Source of the DNA: Methylobacterium sp. FF17
GTDB taxonomy: Bacteria > Pseudomonadota > Alphaproteobacteria > Rhizobiales > Beijerinckiaceae
Reading direction: 5' to 3'
Assembly: GCF_025813715.1 (NCBI RefSeq)
Contig: NZ_CP107532.1
Span: forward strand, 3,860,001-3,924,000
Length of the DNA stretch: 64,000 nucleotides
Under the pieces are notes generated by a model. The model saw only the letters and a program-made list of their open reading frames with translations, was not told the origin of the DNA and searched no databases. The position numbers and the translations under genes were made by a program. Shown here in pieces: positions 33,445 to 41,323 of the stretch; the stretch's first letter is position 1, and each line of letters begins with the position of its first letter.

Positions 33445-34556
33445 GCCGCCCCCTGAACCTCGTGGTGCTGGGCCTGAGCCTGTCCTCGTCGTGGGGCAAC
33501 GGCCACGCCACGACCTACCGCGCGCTCCTGAAGGCCCTCGCGGCGCGCGGGCACGACATCCTGTTCCTGGAGCGCGACGTGCCCTGGTACGCCGAGCACC
33601 GCGACCTCGCCGAGCCCGGTTTCTGCCGCTTCGCGCTCTATCCCGACCTCAACGGCTTGGAGAGCCACCGCGCGGCGATCGCGGCGGCGGATGCGGTCAT
33701 CGTCGGATCCTACGTGCCGGACGGTATCGCGGTCGGCGACCGCGTGCGCGATTGGGCCCACGGCCTGTGCGCCTTCTACGACATCGACACGCCCGTCACC
33801 CTGGCGCGCCTGCAAGCGGGCGATTGCGCCTATCTCGCCAGGCGCCAGATCGCCGCGTACGATCTCTACCTGTCGTTCACCGGCGGGCCGACCCTGCGCC
33901 TGCTGGAGGAGACGTACGGCGCGCCGGCCGCGCGGGCGCTATACTGTTCGGTCGACCGCGATGCCTATCCGGCCCTGGAGCGGGCGGCGCGCTATGACCT
34001 CTCCTATCTCGGCACCTACAGCCCCGATCGCCAGCCGACCCTGGAGCGTCTGCTGATCGAACCGGCCCGGCGTGCGCCGGACCTGCGCTTCTGCGTCGCC
34101 GGCCCGCAATATCCGGATGAGATCGACTGGCCCGAGAACGTCACCCGCATCGCACACCTGCCGCCGGACGCGCATCCGGAGTTCTACGCGGCGAGCCGGT
34201 ACACCCTGAACGTCACCCGCGCCGACATGATCCGGGCCGGCTATTCCCCGAGCGTGCGCCTGTTCGAGGCGGCCTGCATCGGCACGCCGATCATCAGCGA
34301 CACCTGGGACGGCCTCGACACCATTCTCACGCCGGGCTCCGAGATCCTCACGGCGGACGCGCCCGAGGACGTGCTCACGATCCTCCGTCTGCAGCCGGAT
34401 GCCGTGCGCCAACGCATCGGCTCCGCGGCCCGGGCCCGGGTGCTCGCCCACCACAGCGCCACGCGCCGGGCCGCGGAACTGGAAGGTATCCTGCACGCGT
34501 GCGTCGCGACGCGAACCTCCGTACACCCGATGCTGAAGGAGGAGGTCGGCGCATGA
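33441..34556 (+). CDS. CgeB-like glycosyltransferase 3
   Basis: A 371-aa GT-B protein: [23 protein letters not shown] at the N-terminus, [25 protein letters not shown], the [13 protein letters not shown] linker, and donor-site [25 protein letters not shown]. Comparison with the previous gene suggests a tandem duplication followed by specialisation, so the operon may add two or three related residues in sequence. GTG start inside the previous stop. The stop overlaps the inositol-phosphate synthase ATG, which has its own AAGGAGG site inside this gene. Confidence 0.84.
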   Translation: MSRPLNLVVLGLSLSSSWGNGHATTYRALLKALAARGHDILFLERDVPWYAEHRDLAEPGFCRFALYPDLNGLESHRAAIAAADAVIVGSYVPDGIAVGDRVRDWAHGLCAFYDIDTPVTLARLQAGDCAYLARRQIAAYDLYLSFTGGPTLRLLEETYGAPAARALYCSVDRDAYPALERAARYDLSYLGTYSPDRQPTLERLLIEPARRAPDLRFCVAGPQYPDEIDWPENVTRIAHLPPDAHPEFYAASRYTLNVTRADMIRAGYSPSVRLFEAACIGTPIISDTWDGLDTILTPGSEILTADAPEDVLTILRLQPDAVRQRIGSAARARVLAHHSATRRAAELEGILHACVATRTSVHPMLKEEVGA

Positions 34557-35656
34557 CGGTCGATCCGATCCGCGTCGGCCTCGTGGGGGTGGGCAACTGC
34601 GCCTCGTCCTTCGTGCAGGGCCTGCACCATTACCGCGACGCCGACCCGGCCGAGACGGTGCCGGGGCTGATGAACGTGGCGCTCGGCGGCTACCATGTGC
34701 GCGACATCGCGGTCGTCTCGGCCTTCGACATCAGCGCCGCCAAGGTCGGCCGCGACCTCGCGGACGCGATCGACGCCCCCCCGAACAACACGATCCGCTT
34801 CGCCACCGTGCCGCAGAGCGGCGTCACCGTGCGGCGCGGCCCCACCCTCGACGGGCTCGGCCGCTACCTGCGCTCCGAAATCGTGGAGGCCGATGCTCCC
34901 GTCGCCGACGTGACGGCGGAATTGGAACGCACCCGCACGCAGGTCCTGGTGTCCTACCTGCCGGTCGGATCGCAGGCGGCGACGGAATTCTACGCCCGTT
35001 GCGCCCTCGATGCCGGCTGCGCCTTCGTCAACTGCATCCCGGTCTTCATCGCTTCCGATCCGGACTGGCGCAGGCGCTTCGAGGAACGCGGATTGCCCAT
35101 CGTGGGCGACGACATCAAGAGCCAGGTCGGGGCCACCATCGTGCACCGCATGCTCGCGAACCTCATGCGCGAGCGCGGCGTGCGCCTCGACCGTACCTAT
35201 CAGCTCAATTTCGGCGGCAATGCCGATTTCAAGAATATGCTCGAGCGGGAGCGGCTGGAATCGAAGAAGATCTCCAAGACCCGCGCCGTGACGAGCCAAC
35301 TCGACGAGCCCCTCGACGCGAACGACATCCATGTCGGGCCGAGCGACCACGTGCCCTGGCTCACCGACCGCAAATGGGCACAGATTCGCCTGGAGGGCAC
35401 AGCGTTCGGTGGGGTGCCTCTGTCGATGGAGTTGAAGCTCGAAGTCTGGGATTCGCCGAACTCGGCCGGCATCGTCATCGACGCCGTCCGCTGCGCCCGG
35501 CTCGCCCTCGATCGCGGGATCGGCGGCGCGCTGATCGGCCCGTCGAGTTACTTCATGAAGGCGCCGCCCCGGCAGTTCACCGACACGGAAGCCCGGTCGC
35601 GCACGCGCGCCTTCATCGCCGGAGATCCGGATCCATCCGCCACGGGGGCTTCGTGA
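34553..35656 (+). CDS. ino1: Inositol-3-phosphate synthase
   Basis: A 367-aa NAD-dependent myo-inositol-1-phosphate synthase converting glucose 6-phosphate to 1D-myo-inositol 3-phosphate. Features: [16 protein letters not shown] (NAD site), [43 protein letters not shown] and [12 protein letters not shown], plus the catalytic lysine region SKKISKT. The length matches the short prokaryotic/archaeal class (about 360-390 aa) rather than the 510-aa eukaryotic enzymes. It is rare in Proteobacteria, and its presence in a glycosyltransferase operon strongly implies that inositol or inositol phosphate is a building block of the product. Preceded by AAGGAGG; overlaps the previous stop (ATGA) and next start (GTGA). 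Confidence 0.92.
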   Translation: MTVDPIRVGLVGVGNCASSFVQGLHHYRDADPAETVPGLMNVALGGYHVRDIAVVSAFDISAAKVGRDLADAIDAPPNNTIRFATVPQSGVTVRRGPTLDGLGRYLRSEIVEADAPVADVTAELERTRTQVLVSYLPVGSQAATEFYARCALDAGCAFVNCIPVFIASDPDWRRRFEERGLPIVGDDIKSQVGATIVHRMLANLMRERGVRLDRTYQLNFGGNADFKNMLERERLESKKISKTRAVTSQLDEPLDANDIHVGPSDHVPWLTDRKWAQIRLEGTAFGGVPLSMELKLEVWDSPNSAGIVIDAVRCARLALDRGIGGALIGPSSYFMKAPPRQFTDTEARSRTRAFIAGDPDPSATGAS

Positions 35657-36240
35657 CCCGGATCATCCTGGTGCGCCACGGCAGCCATGACCGGCTGAAC
35701 CGCATCCTGTGCGGCCGCATGCCCGGGGTTTCGCTCAGCGCGCAGGGTCGCGGCGAGGCGGAACGGCTCGGGACCACCCTGGCGGGGTGCGGCGCGAGCG
35801 CAATCCTGTCGAGCCCCCGTACGCGGACTCGCGAGACCGCAGCGCCGATCGCCGCTGCCCTCGGGCTGCCGGTGACCGAAGCGTCGAGCCTCGACGAGAT
35901 CGATTTCGGCGACTGGACCGGCCGCCCGTTCGCCGAGCTGGCCGACGATCCCCTCTGGCAGGCGTGGAATGCGCAGCGCGCGAACAACCGACCGCCCCGA
36001 GGCGAAAGCATGGGCGAGGCGCAGGCGCGCGCCCTGGCGACGCTGTCCACCCGGCCGGAGGAATGTCTGATCGCAGTCAGTCACGGCGACGTCATCCGCG
36101 CCGTTCTGCTCGGCATCCTCGGTCTCTCGATCGACGCCTTCGACCGCCTCGTGATCGAGCCGGCCTCGATCAGCGTCGTCGAGCTCTGGTCCGGGGGCGG
36201 CCGGGTCCACAGCGTCAACAGCACCACCCACCTGTCATGA
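35653..36240 (+). CDS. Histidine-phosphatase-family phosphatase (phosphoglycerate-mutase-like)
   Basis: A 195-aa branch-1 histidine phosphatase: catalytic RHG in [40 protein letters not shown] and the second His in [13 protein letters not shown]. Directly downstream of the inositol-3-phosphate synthase, it may release free inositol from inositol phosphate or dephosphorylate a later intermediate; this is inference from order, since most members are generic phosphomonoesterases. GTG start overlaps the ino1 stop (GTGA); a 10-nt gap precedes the methyltransferase. Confidence 0.85.
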   Translation: MTRIILVRHGSHDRLNRILCGRMPGVSLSAQGRGEAERLGTTLAGCGASAILSSPRTRTRETAAPIAAALGLPVTEASSLDEIDFGDWTGRPFAELADDPLWQAWNAQRANNRPPRGESMGEAQARALATLSTRPEECLIAVSHGDVIRAVLLGILGLSIDAFDRLVIEPASISVVELWSGGGRVHSVNSTTHLS

Positions 36241-36250
36241 GGGGTTCGCC

Positions 36251-37036
36251 ATGATGAGACCCGGCGATCGCGCGGGGAGCGAGGCGGAATCCCTGCGTCG
36301 GCAGATCGATGCCCTCGGCCCGTGGTTCCACAACATGAATCTCGACGGCGTCTGGACTGCGCCGGACCACTTCCTCGGGAATTACCCGGCGGTGAAGTGG
36401 CGCGGCTTCAGCGATGCCCTGCCGGCTGACCTGACGGGCCGGAGTGTCCTCGACATCGGGTGCAATGCCGGGTTCTACGCCATCGAGATGAAGCGACGGG
36501 GCGCCGCGCGCGTCCTCGGCCTCGATTCGGATGCCCGCTACCTCGCGCAGGCCCGCTTCGCCGCGCGGATGACGGGGCAGGACATCGAGTTCGCGCAAGG
36601 GTCCGTCTACGATGTCGGGGCCTTGGGCGAGCGCTTCGACATCGTCCTGTTCATGGGCGTCCTCTATCACCTGCGCCACCCGCTGCTGGCGCTCGACCTC
36701 ATCCGCGAGACCGTGGCGGGAGACATGCTGGTCTTCCAGTCGATGCAGCGCGGGAGCGCCGAGGTGACCCGCCTGGAGGCCGATTACGCGTTCTTCGAGC
36801 CCGCGCCCTTCGACGCCGCGGGCTTCCCGAAGCTGCACTTCATCGAGCACCGTTACGCCGGCGACCCCACCAACTGGTGGGTTCCCAACCGCGCCTGCAC
36901 CGAGGCGATGCTGCGCTCGAGCGGGTTCACTATCGTGGCCCACCCGGAGGCGGAGGTCTATCTCTGCCGATGCGCGGAGAAGCCCGAGCCTGGCGCCGTC
37001 CATCCGGCCCGTGCGCCGAGGGAGTCCCACGCGTGA
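36251..37036 (+). CDS. Class I SAM-dependent methyltransferase of the glycan cluster
   Basis: A 261-aa methyltransferase. SAM motif I is VLDIGCNAGFYAIEMKRRGA, motif II VLGLDSD, and motif post-II FMGVLYHLRHPLLAL; the N-terminal WFHNMNLDGV and later WWVPNR are landmarks of a CmoB-like subgroup that I recall as TIGR04290 (Rta_06860 family), defined from the same kind of gene cassette. A sugar or cyclitol O-methylation is likely. A second methylation chemistry, from the B12 radical SAM enzyme, exists in the same operon. ATG (36251) or the next codon ATG (36254) can start; the gene ends in GTGA with the glycosidase-like gene. Confidence 0.85.
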   Translation: MMRPGDRAGSEAESLRRQIDALGPWFHNMNLDGVWTAPDHFLGNYPAVKWRGFSDALPADLTGRSVLDIGCNAGFYAIEMKRRGAARVLGLDSDARYLAQARFAARMTGQDIEFAQGSVYDVGALGERFDIVLFMGVLYHLRHPLLALDLIRETVAGDMLVFQSMQRGSAEVTRLEADYAFFEPAPFDAAGFPKLHFIEHRYAGDPTNWWVPNRACTEAMLRSSGFTIVAHPEAEVYLCRCAEKPEPGAVHPARAPRESHA

Positions 37037-37938
37037 TCGAAGCCGTGATGCTCTGGAACGAGCCGAACAACAAATCCCACTGGGATCCGGAACTCGATCC
37101 CGATTGGCACCGCTTCGGCGCCATGGCACGGCTCGCCGGCAATGCCATTCGCGCCGAGAACCCGAGCCTGCCGCGCGTGCTCGGCGGCATCTCACCGATC
37201 GACCCGGACTTCATCCAGCGCATGGAGCGGGCCGGCGTCCTCGACGCGGTCGACGCGGTCGCGGTCCACGGCTTCCCCCTCGACTGGAACCTCTGGCAGA
37301 TCCACGAATGGCCGGCCAAGATCGCGGAGATCCGCGCAGTCACAGGGCTGCCGGTCTGGGTCTCGGAGGTCGGAATCTCCACCTTCGGCGCTGAGGAGGT
37401 CCAGCTCTGGGGCGTCGAGCGGACGGCCGAACTCCTAGTCGGCCGGGCGCCCCGCATCCACTGGTACAGCCTCTACGACCTGCCCCGCGAATGGGAGGCG
37501 ACCACCCGGCACCGGGAGGCCGAAGGCTCCTCCTACTACCGGCACTTCCACATGGGTCTTCTGCGGCAGGACGGGACGCCGAAGCTCGCCCTCGAAGCCT
37601 TCGCGCGACACACCCCGGCGCTCGGCCTCTGCCAGTGGTTCCACTACGAGGACCACCGCCTCGACGAGGCCGTCGCCTGGATGAAGCGCCTGGGCGTGAC
37701 CTACCTGCGCACGGGCCTATCCTGGGCCGACAGCTTCCGCCCCAACGCCCTCGACTGGTTTGATCGGCAGATGAGGGCCCTGGAGGATTTCGACGTCACC
37801 GTGACGTTCTGCTTCACGCCCGAGCATCGCGGCCTCGCCCCCCACCATTCGAGCCCGCCGATCGACCCGAACGAATACGCGGAGTTCTGCGCCGCGATGG
37901 TCCGGCGCTATGCGCCGGGACGTGTCGGAGGGGCCTGA
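37033..37938 (+). CDS. Glycosidase-like TIM-barrel protein with apparently permuted halves
   Basis: A 301-aa cytoplasmic protein (no signal peptide). It begins almost directly with MLWNEPNN, the acid/base motif (Glu10) that in clan GH-A glycosidases (GH5, GH39) ends strand 4, about 140 residues into the protein. A nucleophile-like Glu112 in VWVSEVGIST follows at the usual strand 4-7 distance. Residues about 205-301 then show what normally comes first in such enzymes: LGVTYLRTGLSW, ...FDVTVTFCFTPEH, SSPPIDPNEYAEFC, VRRYAPG. The order therefore looks circularly permuted. It could be an intracellular glycoside hydrolase, a transglycosidase making the product, or a non-catalytic relative. GTG start; 4-nt overlap with the methyltransferase. 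Confidence 0.75.
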   Translation: MIEAVMLWNEPNNKSHWDPELDPDWHRFGAMARLAGNAIRAENPSLPRVLGGISPIDPDFIQRMERAGVLDAVDAVAVHGFPLDWNLWQIHEWPAKIAEIRAVTGLPVWVSEVGISTFGAEEVQLWGVERTAELLVGRAPRIHWYSLYDLPREWEATTRHREAEGSSYYRHFHMGLLRQDGTPKLALEAFARHTPALGLCQWFHYEDHRLDEAVAWMKRLGVTYLRTGLSWADSFRPNALDWFDRQMRALEDFDVTVTFCFTPEHRGLAPHHSSPPIDPNEYAEFCAAMVRRYAPGRVGGA

Positions 37939-39715
37939 GAGCGGCGCGATGCTCGTCTACGGCAAGGCGAACCGGACGAGCGATCCGCGCGTCCTCCTCG
38001 GGGAGATCGCGCGCCTCCTGGCGGAGGCTGCCCGGGAGGTTCCGGACATCCGCCGCCACGGCCTGCTGGTGACGGCCTTCATCGAAGCGGGCGCCTTGCT
38101 CCAGGGTCTCGCGGATGCCGAATTCGAGGCTCGGGGCTGTGATGCGCCCTCCCGCGTCCAGGACGCCGCCGCGACGCTGCTGCGCCACCTCGCGGAAGCC
38201 GTGGACGGCTCGTGGCAGAGCGGTTTCCGCACCGAACTCCCGGATGTGACCGGCATTTTCGCGACACTCCACGCACTGCCGCTCCCGGCGCAGGTCACGC
38301 TGCGCTGGGCGGAGGGCTTTGCCTATTACGCCCTGTATCCGGAAGCCTACGCGATGGCCGCGCGACGCTCACGCCTCGCGCCGGACACGCACGTCCTCGG
38401 CCTGCGCAGCATCGGCGCGCCGCTGGCCGCGATGGTCGCCGCCGGCCTCGGCAGCGACCGGCTGACCACCGCCCGGCCCTGCGGCCATCCCTTCCACCGG
38501 ACCTTGCGCCTCTCGAACGCCACGAAGGCACGGTTGCGCGACGCGGGCGAGGGCATCGCGGTGGTCGATGAGGGGCCGGGCCTATCCGGAAGCTCCTTCG
38601 GCGGGACGCTGGACGTCCTGCGGGATCTCGGCGTCCCCGAGGCGCGCGTCGCGCTCTTCCCCAGCCACGACGCGCCACCGGGACCGCAGGCTTCGGAAGC
38701 GCACCGCGCCCGTTGGGACCTCTTTCCACGACACGTGATGCCGTTCGAGACGCTGCTTCTCAGGCCGGAACGGCCCGAGCATGCACTGGCCAACTGGTTC
38801 GCGGACCTCGTAGGGCCCGCAGAGGGTCCGCTGGTGGATATCTCCGGCGGAGGATGGCGCCGGCACCTCTATCCGGACGCCACATCCTGGCCCCCGGTCA
38901 ATGCTTGGCAGGAGCGGCGCAAGTTCCTGCTCACCGCGCGGGGCTGGACCTGGCGGCTGAAATTCGCCGGCCTCGGTACGCCGGCAGTTCGAAAGGCTGA
39001 ACTCGGCGGTGCGCTCTCAGGGGCAGGCTTCGTGCCCCAGGTCGCAGGGCTGCGTCACGGCTTCCTCCTGGAGCGCTGGCACGCAGAAGCGACGCCCCTC
39101 GAATCGGATTGCGCCGGGAACATCCGGTGGCTCGAAGCCATCGGTCGCTATCTCGGGTTTCGCGCTCGGACCCTGCCGGCCTCACCGGGGACGGGGGCGC
39201 CGCTGGCGGAACTGCTCGCGATGGCGCGCCACAACACCGCCGAGGCTCTGGGGTCCGACGACCGGGACGCCTTGGCGATCTGGACCGACGATGCGGTCGC
39301 GGCCCTCGCTGTCTCCGCCCGGCCCGTTCTGATCGACGGCCGGATGCAACCCTGGAAGTGGCTCGCTCTGCCAGATGGCCGGCTCCTCAAGGGCGATGCC
39401 CTCGATCACCATGCCGGCCATGACCTTATCGGCTGTCAGGACATCGGCTGGGACATCGTCGGAGCGGTCCAGGAATTCGGATTCTCGATGGACGATCAGG
39501 ATCATCTCGTCCGCATGGTCGAAGGTGCGAGCGGGCAAGCCATCGACCCGCGCCTGCTCGCGTTTCTGACACCCTGCTACCTCGCGTTTCAAGTCGGCGT
39601 CCTGACCCTGGCCCTCGGCGCGGCCACGGACCCCACCGAGGGGCAGCGAATACGGCAGCGGCTCGCACGGCAGACGGCCCGGCTTCGTCGGAACCTGTCC
39701 GACCACGCGACGTGA
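37910..39715 (+). CDS. Fusion of phosphoribosyltransferase-like and kinase-like domains
   Basis: A protein of about 601 aa, last in the operon. No family was recognised with certainty. The region around residues 215-245 has a PRPP-loop-like motif (VVDEGPGLSGSSFGGTL, with helix DVLRDLG), after conserved ARPCGHPFHRTL, like orphan type-I phosphoribosyltransferases. Around 470-525 lies MQPWKWLALPDGRLLKGDA, then DHHAGHDLIGCQDIGWDIVGA, reminiscent of aminoglycoside-phosphotransferase-like kinases with their metal Asp. The product may phosphorylate or ribosylate the glycan or inositol unit. The first ATG overlaps the previous gene by 29 nt; ATG at 37949 (588 aa) is an equal alternative with a GAGAG site. 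Confidence 0.7.
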   Translation: MRRDVSEGPESGAMLVYGKANRTSDPRVLLGEIARLLAEAAREVPDIRRHGLLVTAFIEAGALLQGLADAEFEARGCDAPSRVQDAAATLLRHLAEAVDGSWQSGFRTELPDVTGIFATLHALPLPAQVTLRWAEGFAYYALYPEAYAMAARRSRLAPDTHVLGLRSIGAPLAAMVAAGLGSDRLTTARPCGHPFHRTLRLSNATKARLRDAGEGIAVVDEGPGLSGSSFGGTLDVLRDLGVPEARVALFPSHDAPPGPQASEAHRARWDLFPRHVMPFETLLLRPERPEHALANWFADLVGPAEGPLVDISGGGWRRHLYPDATSWPPVNAWQERRKFLLTARGWTWRLKFAGLGTPAVRKAELGGALSGAGFVPQVAGLRHGFLLERWHAEATPLESDCAGNIRWLEAIGRYLGFRARTLPASPGTGAPLAELLAMARHNTAEALGSDDRDALAIWTDDAVAALAVSARPVLIDGRMQPWKWLALPDGRLLKGDALDHHAGHDLIGCQDIGWDIVGAVQEFGFSMDDQDHLVRMVEGASGQAIDPRLLAFLTPCYLAFQVGVLTLALGAATDPTEGQRIRQRLARQTARLRRNLSDHAT

Positions 39716-39736
39716 GAGGCGGGTAGCCCACACACG

Positions 39737-39769
39737 GCATCACGGCCCGCGCTTGGCCGGCCGTGATGC
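39737..39769. terminator. Bidirectional terminator at the end of the glycan operon
   Basis: Perfect 11-bp stem gcatcacggcc (39737-39747) and ggccgtgatgc (39759-39769), 21 nt after the operon's last stop and 23 nt before the convergent DUF892 gene's stop. No T-run. Confidence 0.6.
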
Positions 39770-39791
39770 GGAAACGCTCGAACCCGTGCGG

Positions 39792-40301
39792 TCAGCGGTC
39801 GGCCTTGTCGCCCGAGGTGGTCAGGTCGATGTAGCGCAGGGTGGTCGGGCGGATGAGTTCACGCACCTTGCGGGCCATTCCCTCCTCCTCGCGCAGCGAC
39901 TGCTGAAAACCGGTCAGCGCCGTCTCCTGCCCGGCCGCCTCGCCGATGGCGATCAGCGACTCGTAGGCGGCGATCTCGAAGTTCTCGAAGGCATGGTTGG
40001 CGTAGGCGTTCTTCAGGATCTCGTCCTGCGCGGGCGTATGACCCAGCGCCATCATGTTACCGACGAAGCCCAGGACGCCTTCCTTGATGGTCGAGGGGCT
40101 CTCGGAAAGCGCGTGCAGGGCCTCCTCGATCCGGGTCCGCTGGCCGTGCGTCTCCTCGATGTGCCGGCGCAGAGCGGCCTCCATCTCCGGATAGCGCTGC
40201 AGGCGCTCGACCTGCCGCTCCATGATCTGGAGCGCCTGCATCTCGAGGGCATGCGTGTTCTTCAGGGCGGTCACGTAGATTTCGCGCGTGTCGATGGCCA
40301 C
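39792..40301 (-). CDS. DUF892 ferritin-like protein (YciF/YciE family)
   Basis: A 169-aa four-helix protein of the DUF892/ferritin-like YciF class, upregulated in other bacteria by osmotic or oxidative stress and expected to bind a di-metal centre. The conserved start is AIDTREIYVTALKNTHALEMQAL, followed by RHIEETHGQ, DEILKNAYANHAFENFEIAAYESL and EEGMARKVREL, giving the Glu/His ligands on helices. The longest open frame starts at 40418, but the family N-terminus and a strong AGGAGAG site 8 nt upstream show that GTG at 40301 is the true start. Convergent with the glycan operon. Confidence 0.87.
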   Translation of the reverse strand: MAIDTREIYVTALKNTHALEMQALQIMERQVERLQRYPEMEAALRRHIEETHGQRTRIEEALHALSESPSTIKEGVLGFVGNMMALGHTPAQDEILKNAYANHAFENFEIAAYESLIAIGEAAGQETALTGFQQSLREEEGMARKVRELIRPTTLRYIDLTTSGDKADR

Positions 40302-40430
40302 GTCGAAGCTCTCCTCATCGGTCGCGAATGCATTCGCTGTCGTGACGAGAAGGTACCCAGGACGGCCCCAGTTCCGCGCGGCGCGATGACGCCTACCAAT
40401 CAGCGCACATGCGATCACGGATCGGCGGCC

Positions 40431-40640
40431 TCACCGCGCCATGTCTGTCCGAAGGCGCGCCAGCTCGGCCTCGGCGTCGAGCGCCCGCGCTTTCCAGGCA
40501 TCGCGCTCGGCTTCGGCGGCCTGCACGGCGGTCTCGGCCCGTTTAGCCCGCGACGCCTGGGTTGCGGCGAGGGCCTGCGCGCGCTCGCGGGCGCGGGTCT
40601 CTCCTGCCATCTGCACCTTGAGGTCGCGGGGCGTGGCCAT
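40431..40640 (-). CDS. Small coiled-coil protein (69 aa)
   Basis: A 69-aa, Ala/Arg/Glu-rich protein with heptad-like spacing over most of its length (ARERAQALAATQASRAKRAE, AERDAWKARALDAEAEL), so a single long amphipathic helix or coiled coil. ATG at 40640 with a weak site (gacagg). No family recognised and no clear link to the flanking DUF892 and DUF2243 genes. Codon pattern is consistent with coding, but the overlapping + strand frame of similar composition makes this only a moderate call. Confidence 0.45.
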   Translation of the reverse strand: MATPRDLKVQMAGETRARERAQALAATQASRAKRAETAVQAAEAERDAWKARALDAEAELARLRTDMAR

Positions 40641-40703
40641 CCTGTCAATCCTTGGGCTCGTTTCGCACGCCTGCCTTCCCGCGCCGCATTGGCGGGGTCA
40701 AGC

Positions 40704-40847
40704 TCATCCGCCGAAGCAGCGCAGGCTCAGGAGATCATCGAGCCCGAGGGCGTTCCCGAAGAGGAGGGGACGCCACGCCGGAAGGGTGGCCAGGATGAGC
40801 CCCGCCGCGAGGAACAGCCACGGAAGCGCCGCACGCGCCGACGTCAT
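40704..40847 (-). CDS. 47-aa membrane protein coupled to the DUF2243 gene
   Basis: The ATG lies in ATGA with the stop of the DUF2243 gene, an arrangement that argues for a real translated gene. The product begins MTSARAALPWLFLAAGLILA and carries one hydrophobic helix (LPWLFLAAGLILATLP), then a second short part LFGNALGLDDLLSLRCFGG ending in a Cys-Phe-Gly-Gly tail. No family was recognised; it may be an accessory subunit of the DUF2243 membrane protein or a small regulator of the OPT transporter upstream. Confidence 0.6.
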   Translation of the reverse strand: MTSARAALPWLFLAAGLILATLPAWRPLLFGNALGLDDLLSLRCFGG

Positions 40848-41323
40848 GCCCGGGCCCGACGCACGAGGACGAAGCCGAAGGCCAGCATGGCGACGCCCCA
40901 GGCCAGGAAGCCGAGGTCCCAGGCGAGCCATTGCGCGCGGGGCACCCGCTCGTTGACGTGGTGCACACCCAGGATCTGGTGATCGATCAGCCCCTCCACC
41001 GTGTTGAACAGGCCCCAGCCCATCAGCAGCGATCCGGCCAGCAGGCGGTTCGACCAGCGCAGGTGGCGCCGGTGCGCGCTGCGCCAGAGGAGGAACAGGC
41101 CGAGCACCACGAAGACGTAGGTGGCGCTGTGGAAGATGCCGTCCCAGAGCGTGTTGCGCTCCAGGTTCTCGATCGAGGTGATCGGATACCAGCTGCTCAG
41201 CATGTGATGCCACTGCAGCACCTGATGCAGAACGATGCCGTCGAAGAACCCGCCGAGCCCGAGGCCGAACAGCACCCCGGCGGCCAAGGGAAATCGGGGC
41301 GTGCCCGGAAGTGATTCAGGCAT
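40844..41323 (-). CDS. DUF2243 membrane protein
   Basis: A 159-aa inner-membrane protein with about four helices. DUF2243 landmarks are GFFDGIVLHQVLQWHHMLS (two His residues at the membrane surface), LWDGIFHSATYVFVVLG, NTVEGLIDHQILGVHHV and LAWDLGFL. The conserved His residues in each helix end suggest metal or haem/copper binding, but no biochemical role is established. Its start overlaps the OPT transporter's stop by 8 nt and has a GGAGG site in that gene, and its stop overlaps the 47-aa ORF. The three genes form one transcription unit. Confidence 0.85.
   Translation of the reverse strand: MPESLPGTPRFPLAAGVLFGLGLGGFFDGIVLHQVLQWHHMLSSWYPITSIENLERNTLWDGIFHSATYVFVVLGLFLLWRSAHRRHLRWSNRLLAGSLLMGWGLFNTVEGLIDHQILGVHHVNERVPRAQWLAWDLGFLAWGVAMLAFGFVLVRRARA

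Noticed and set aside
40304..40418. N-terminal extension of the DUF892 protein
   Set aside because: Family alignments begin at the AIDTREIYVTAL segment, and the GTG at 40301 has an excellent RBS.
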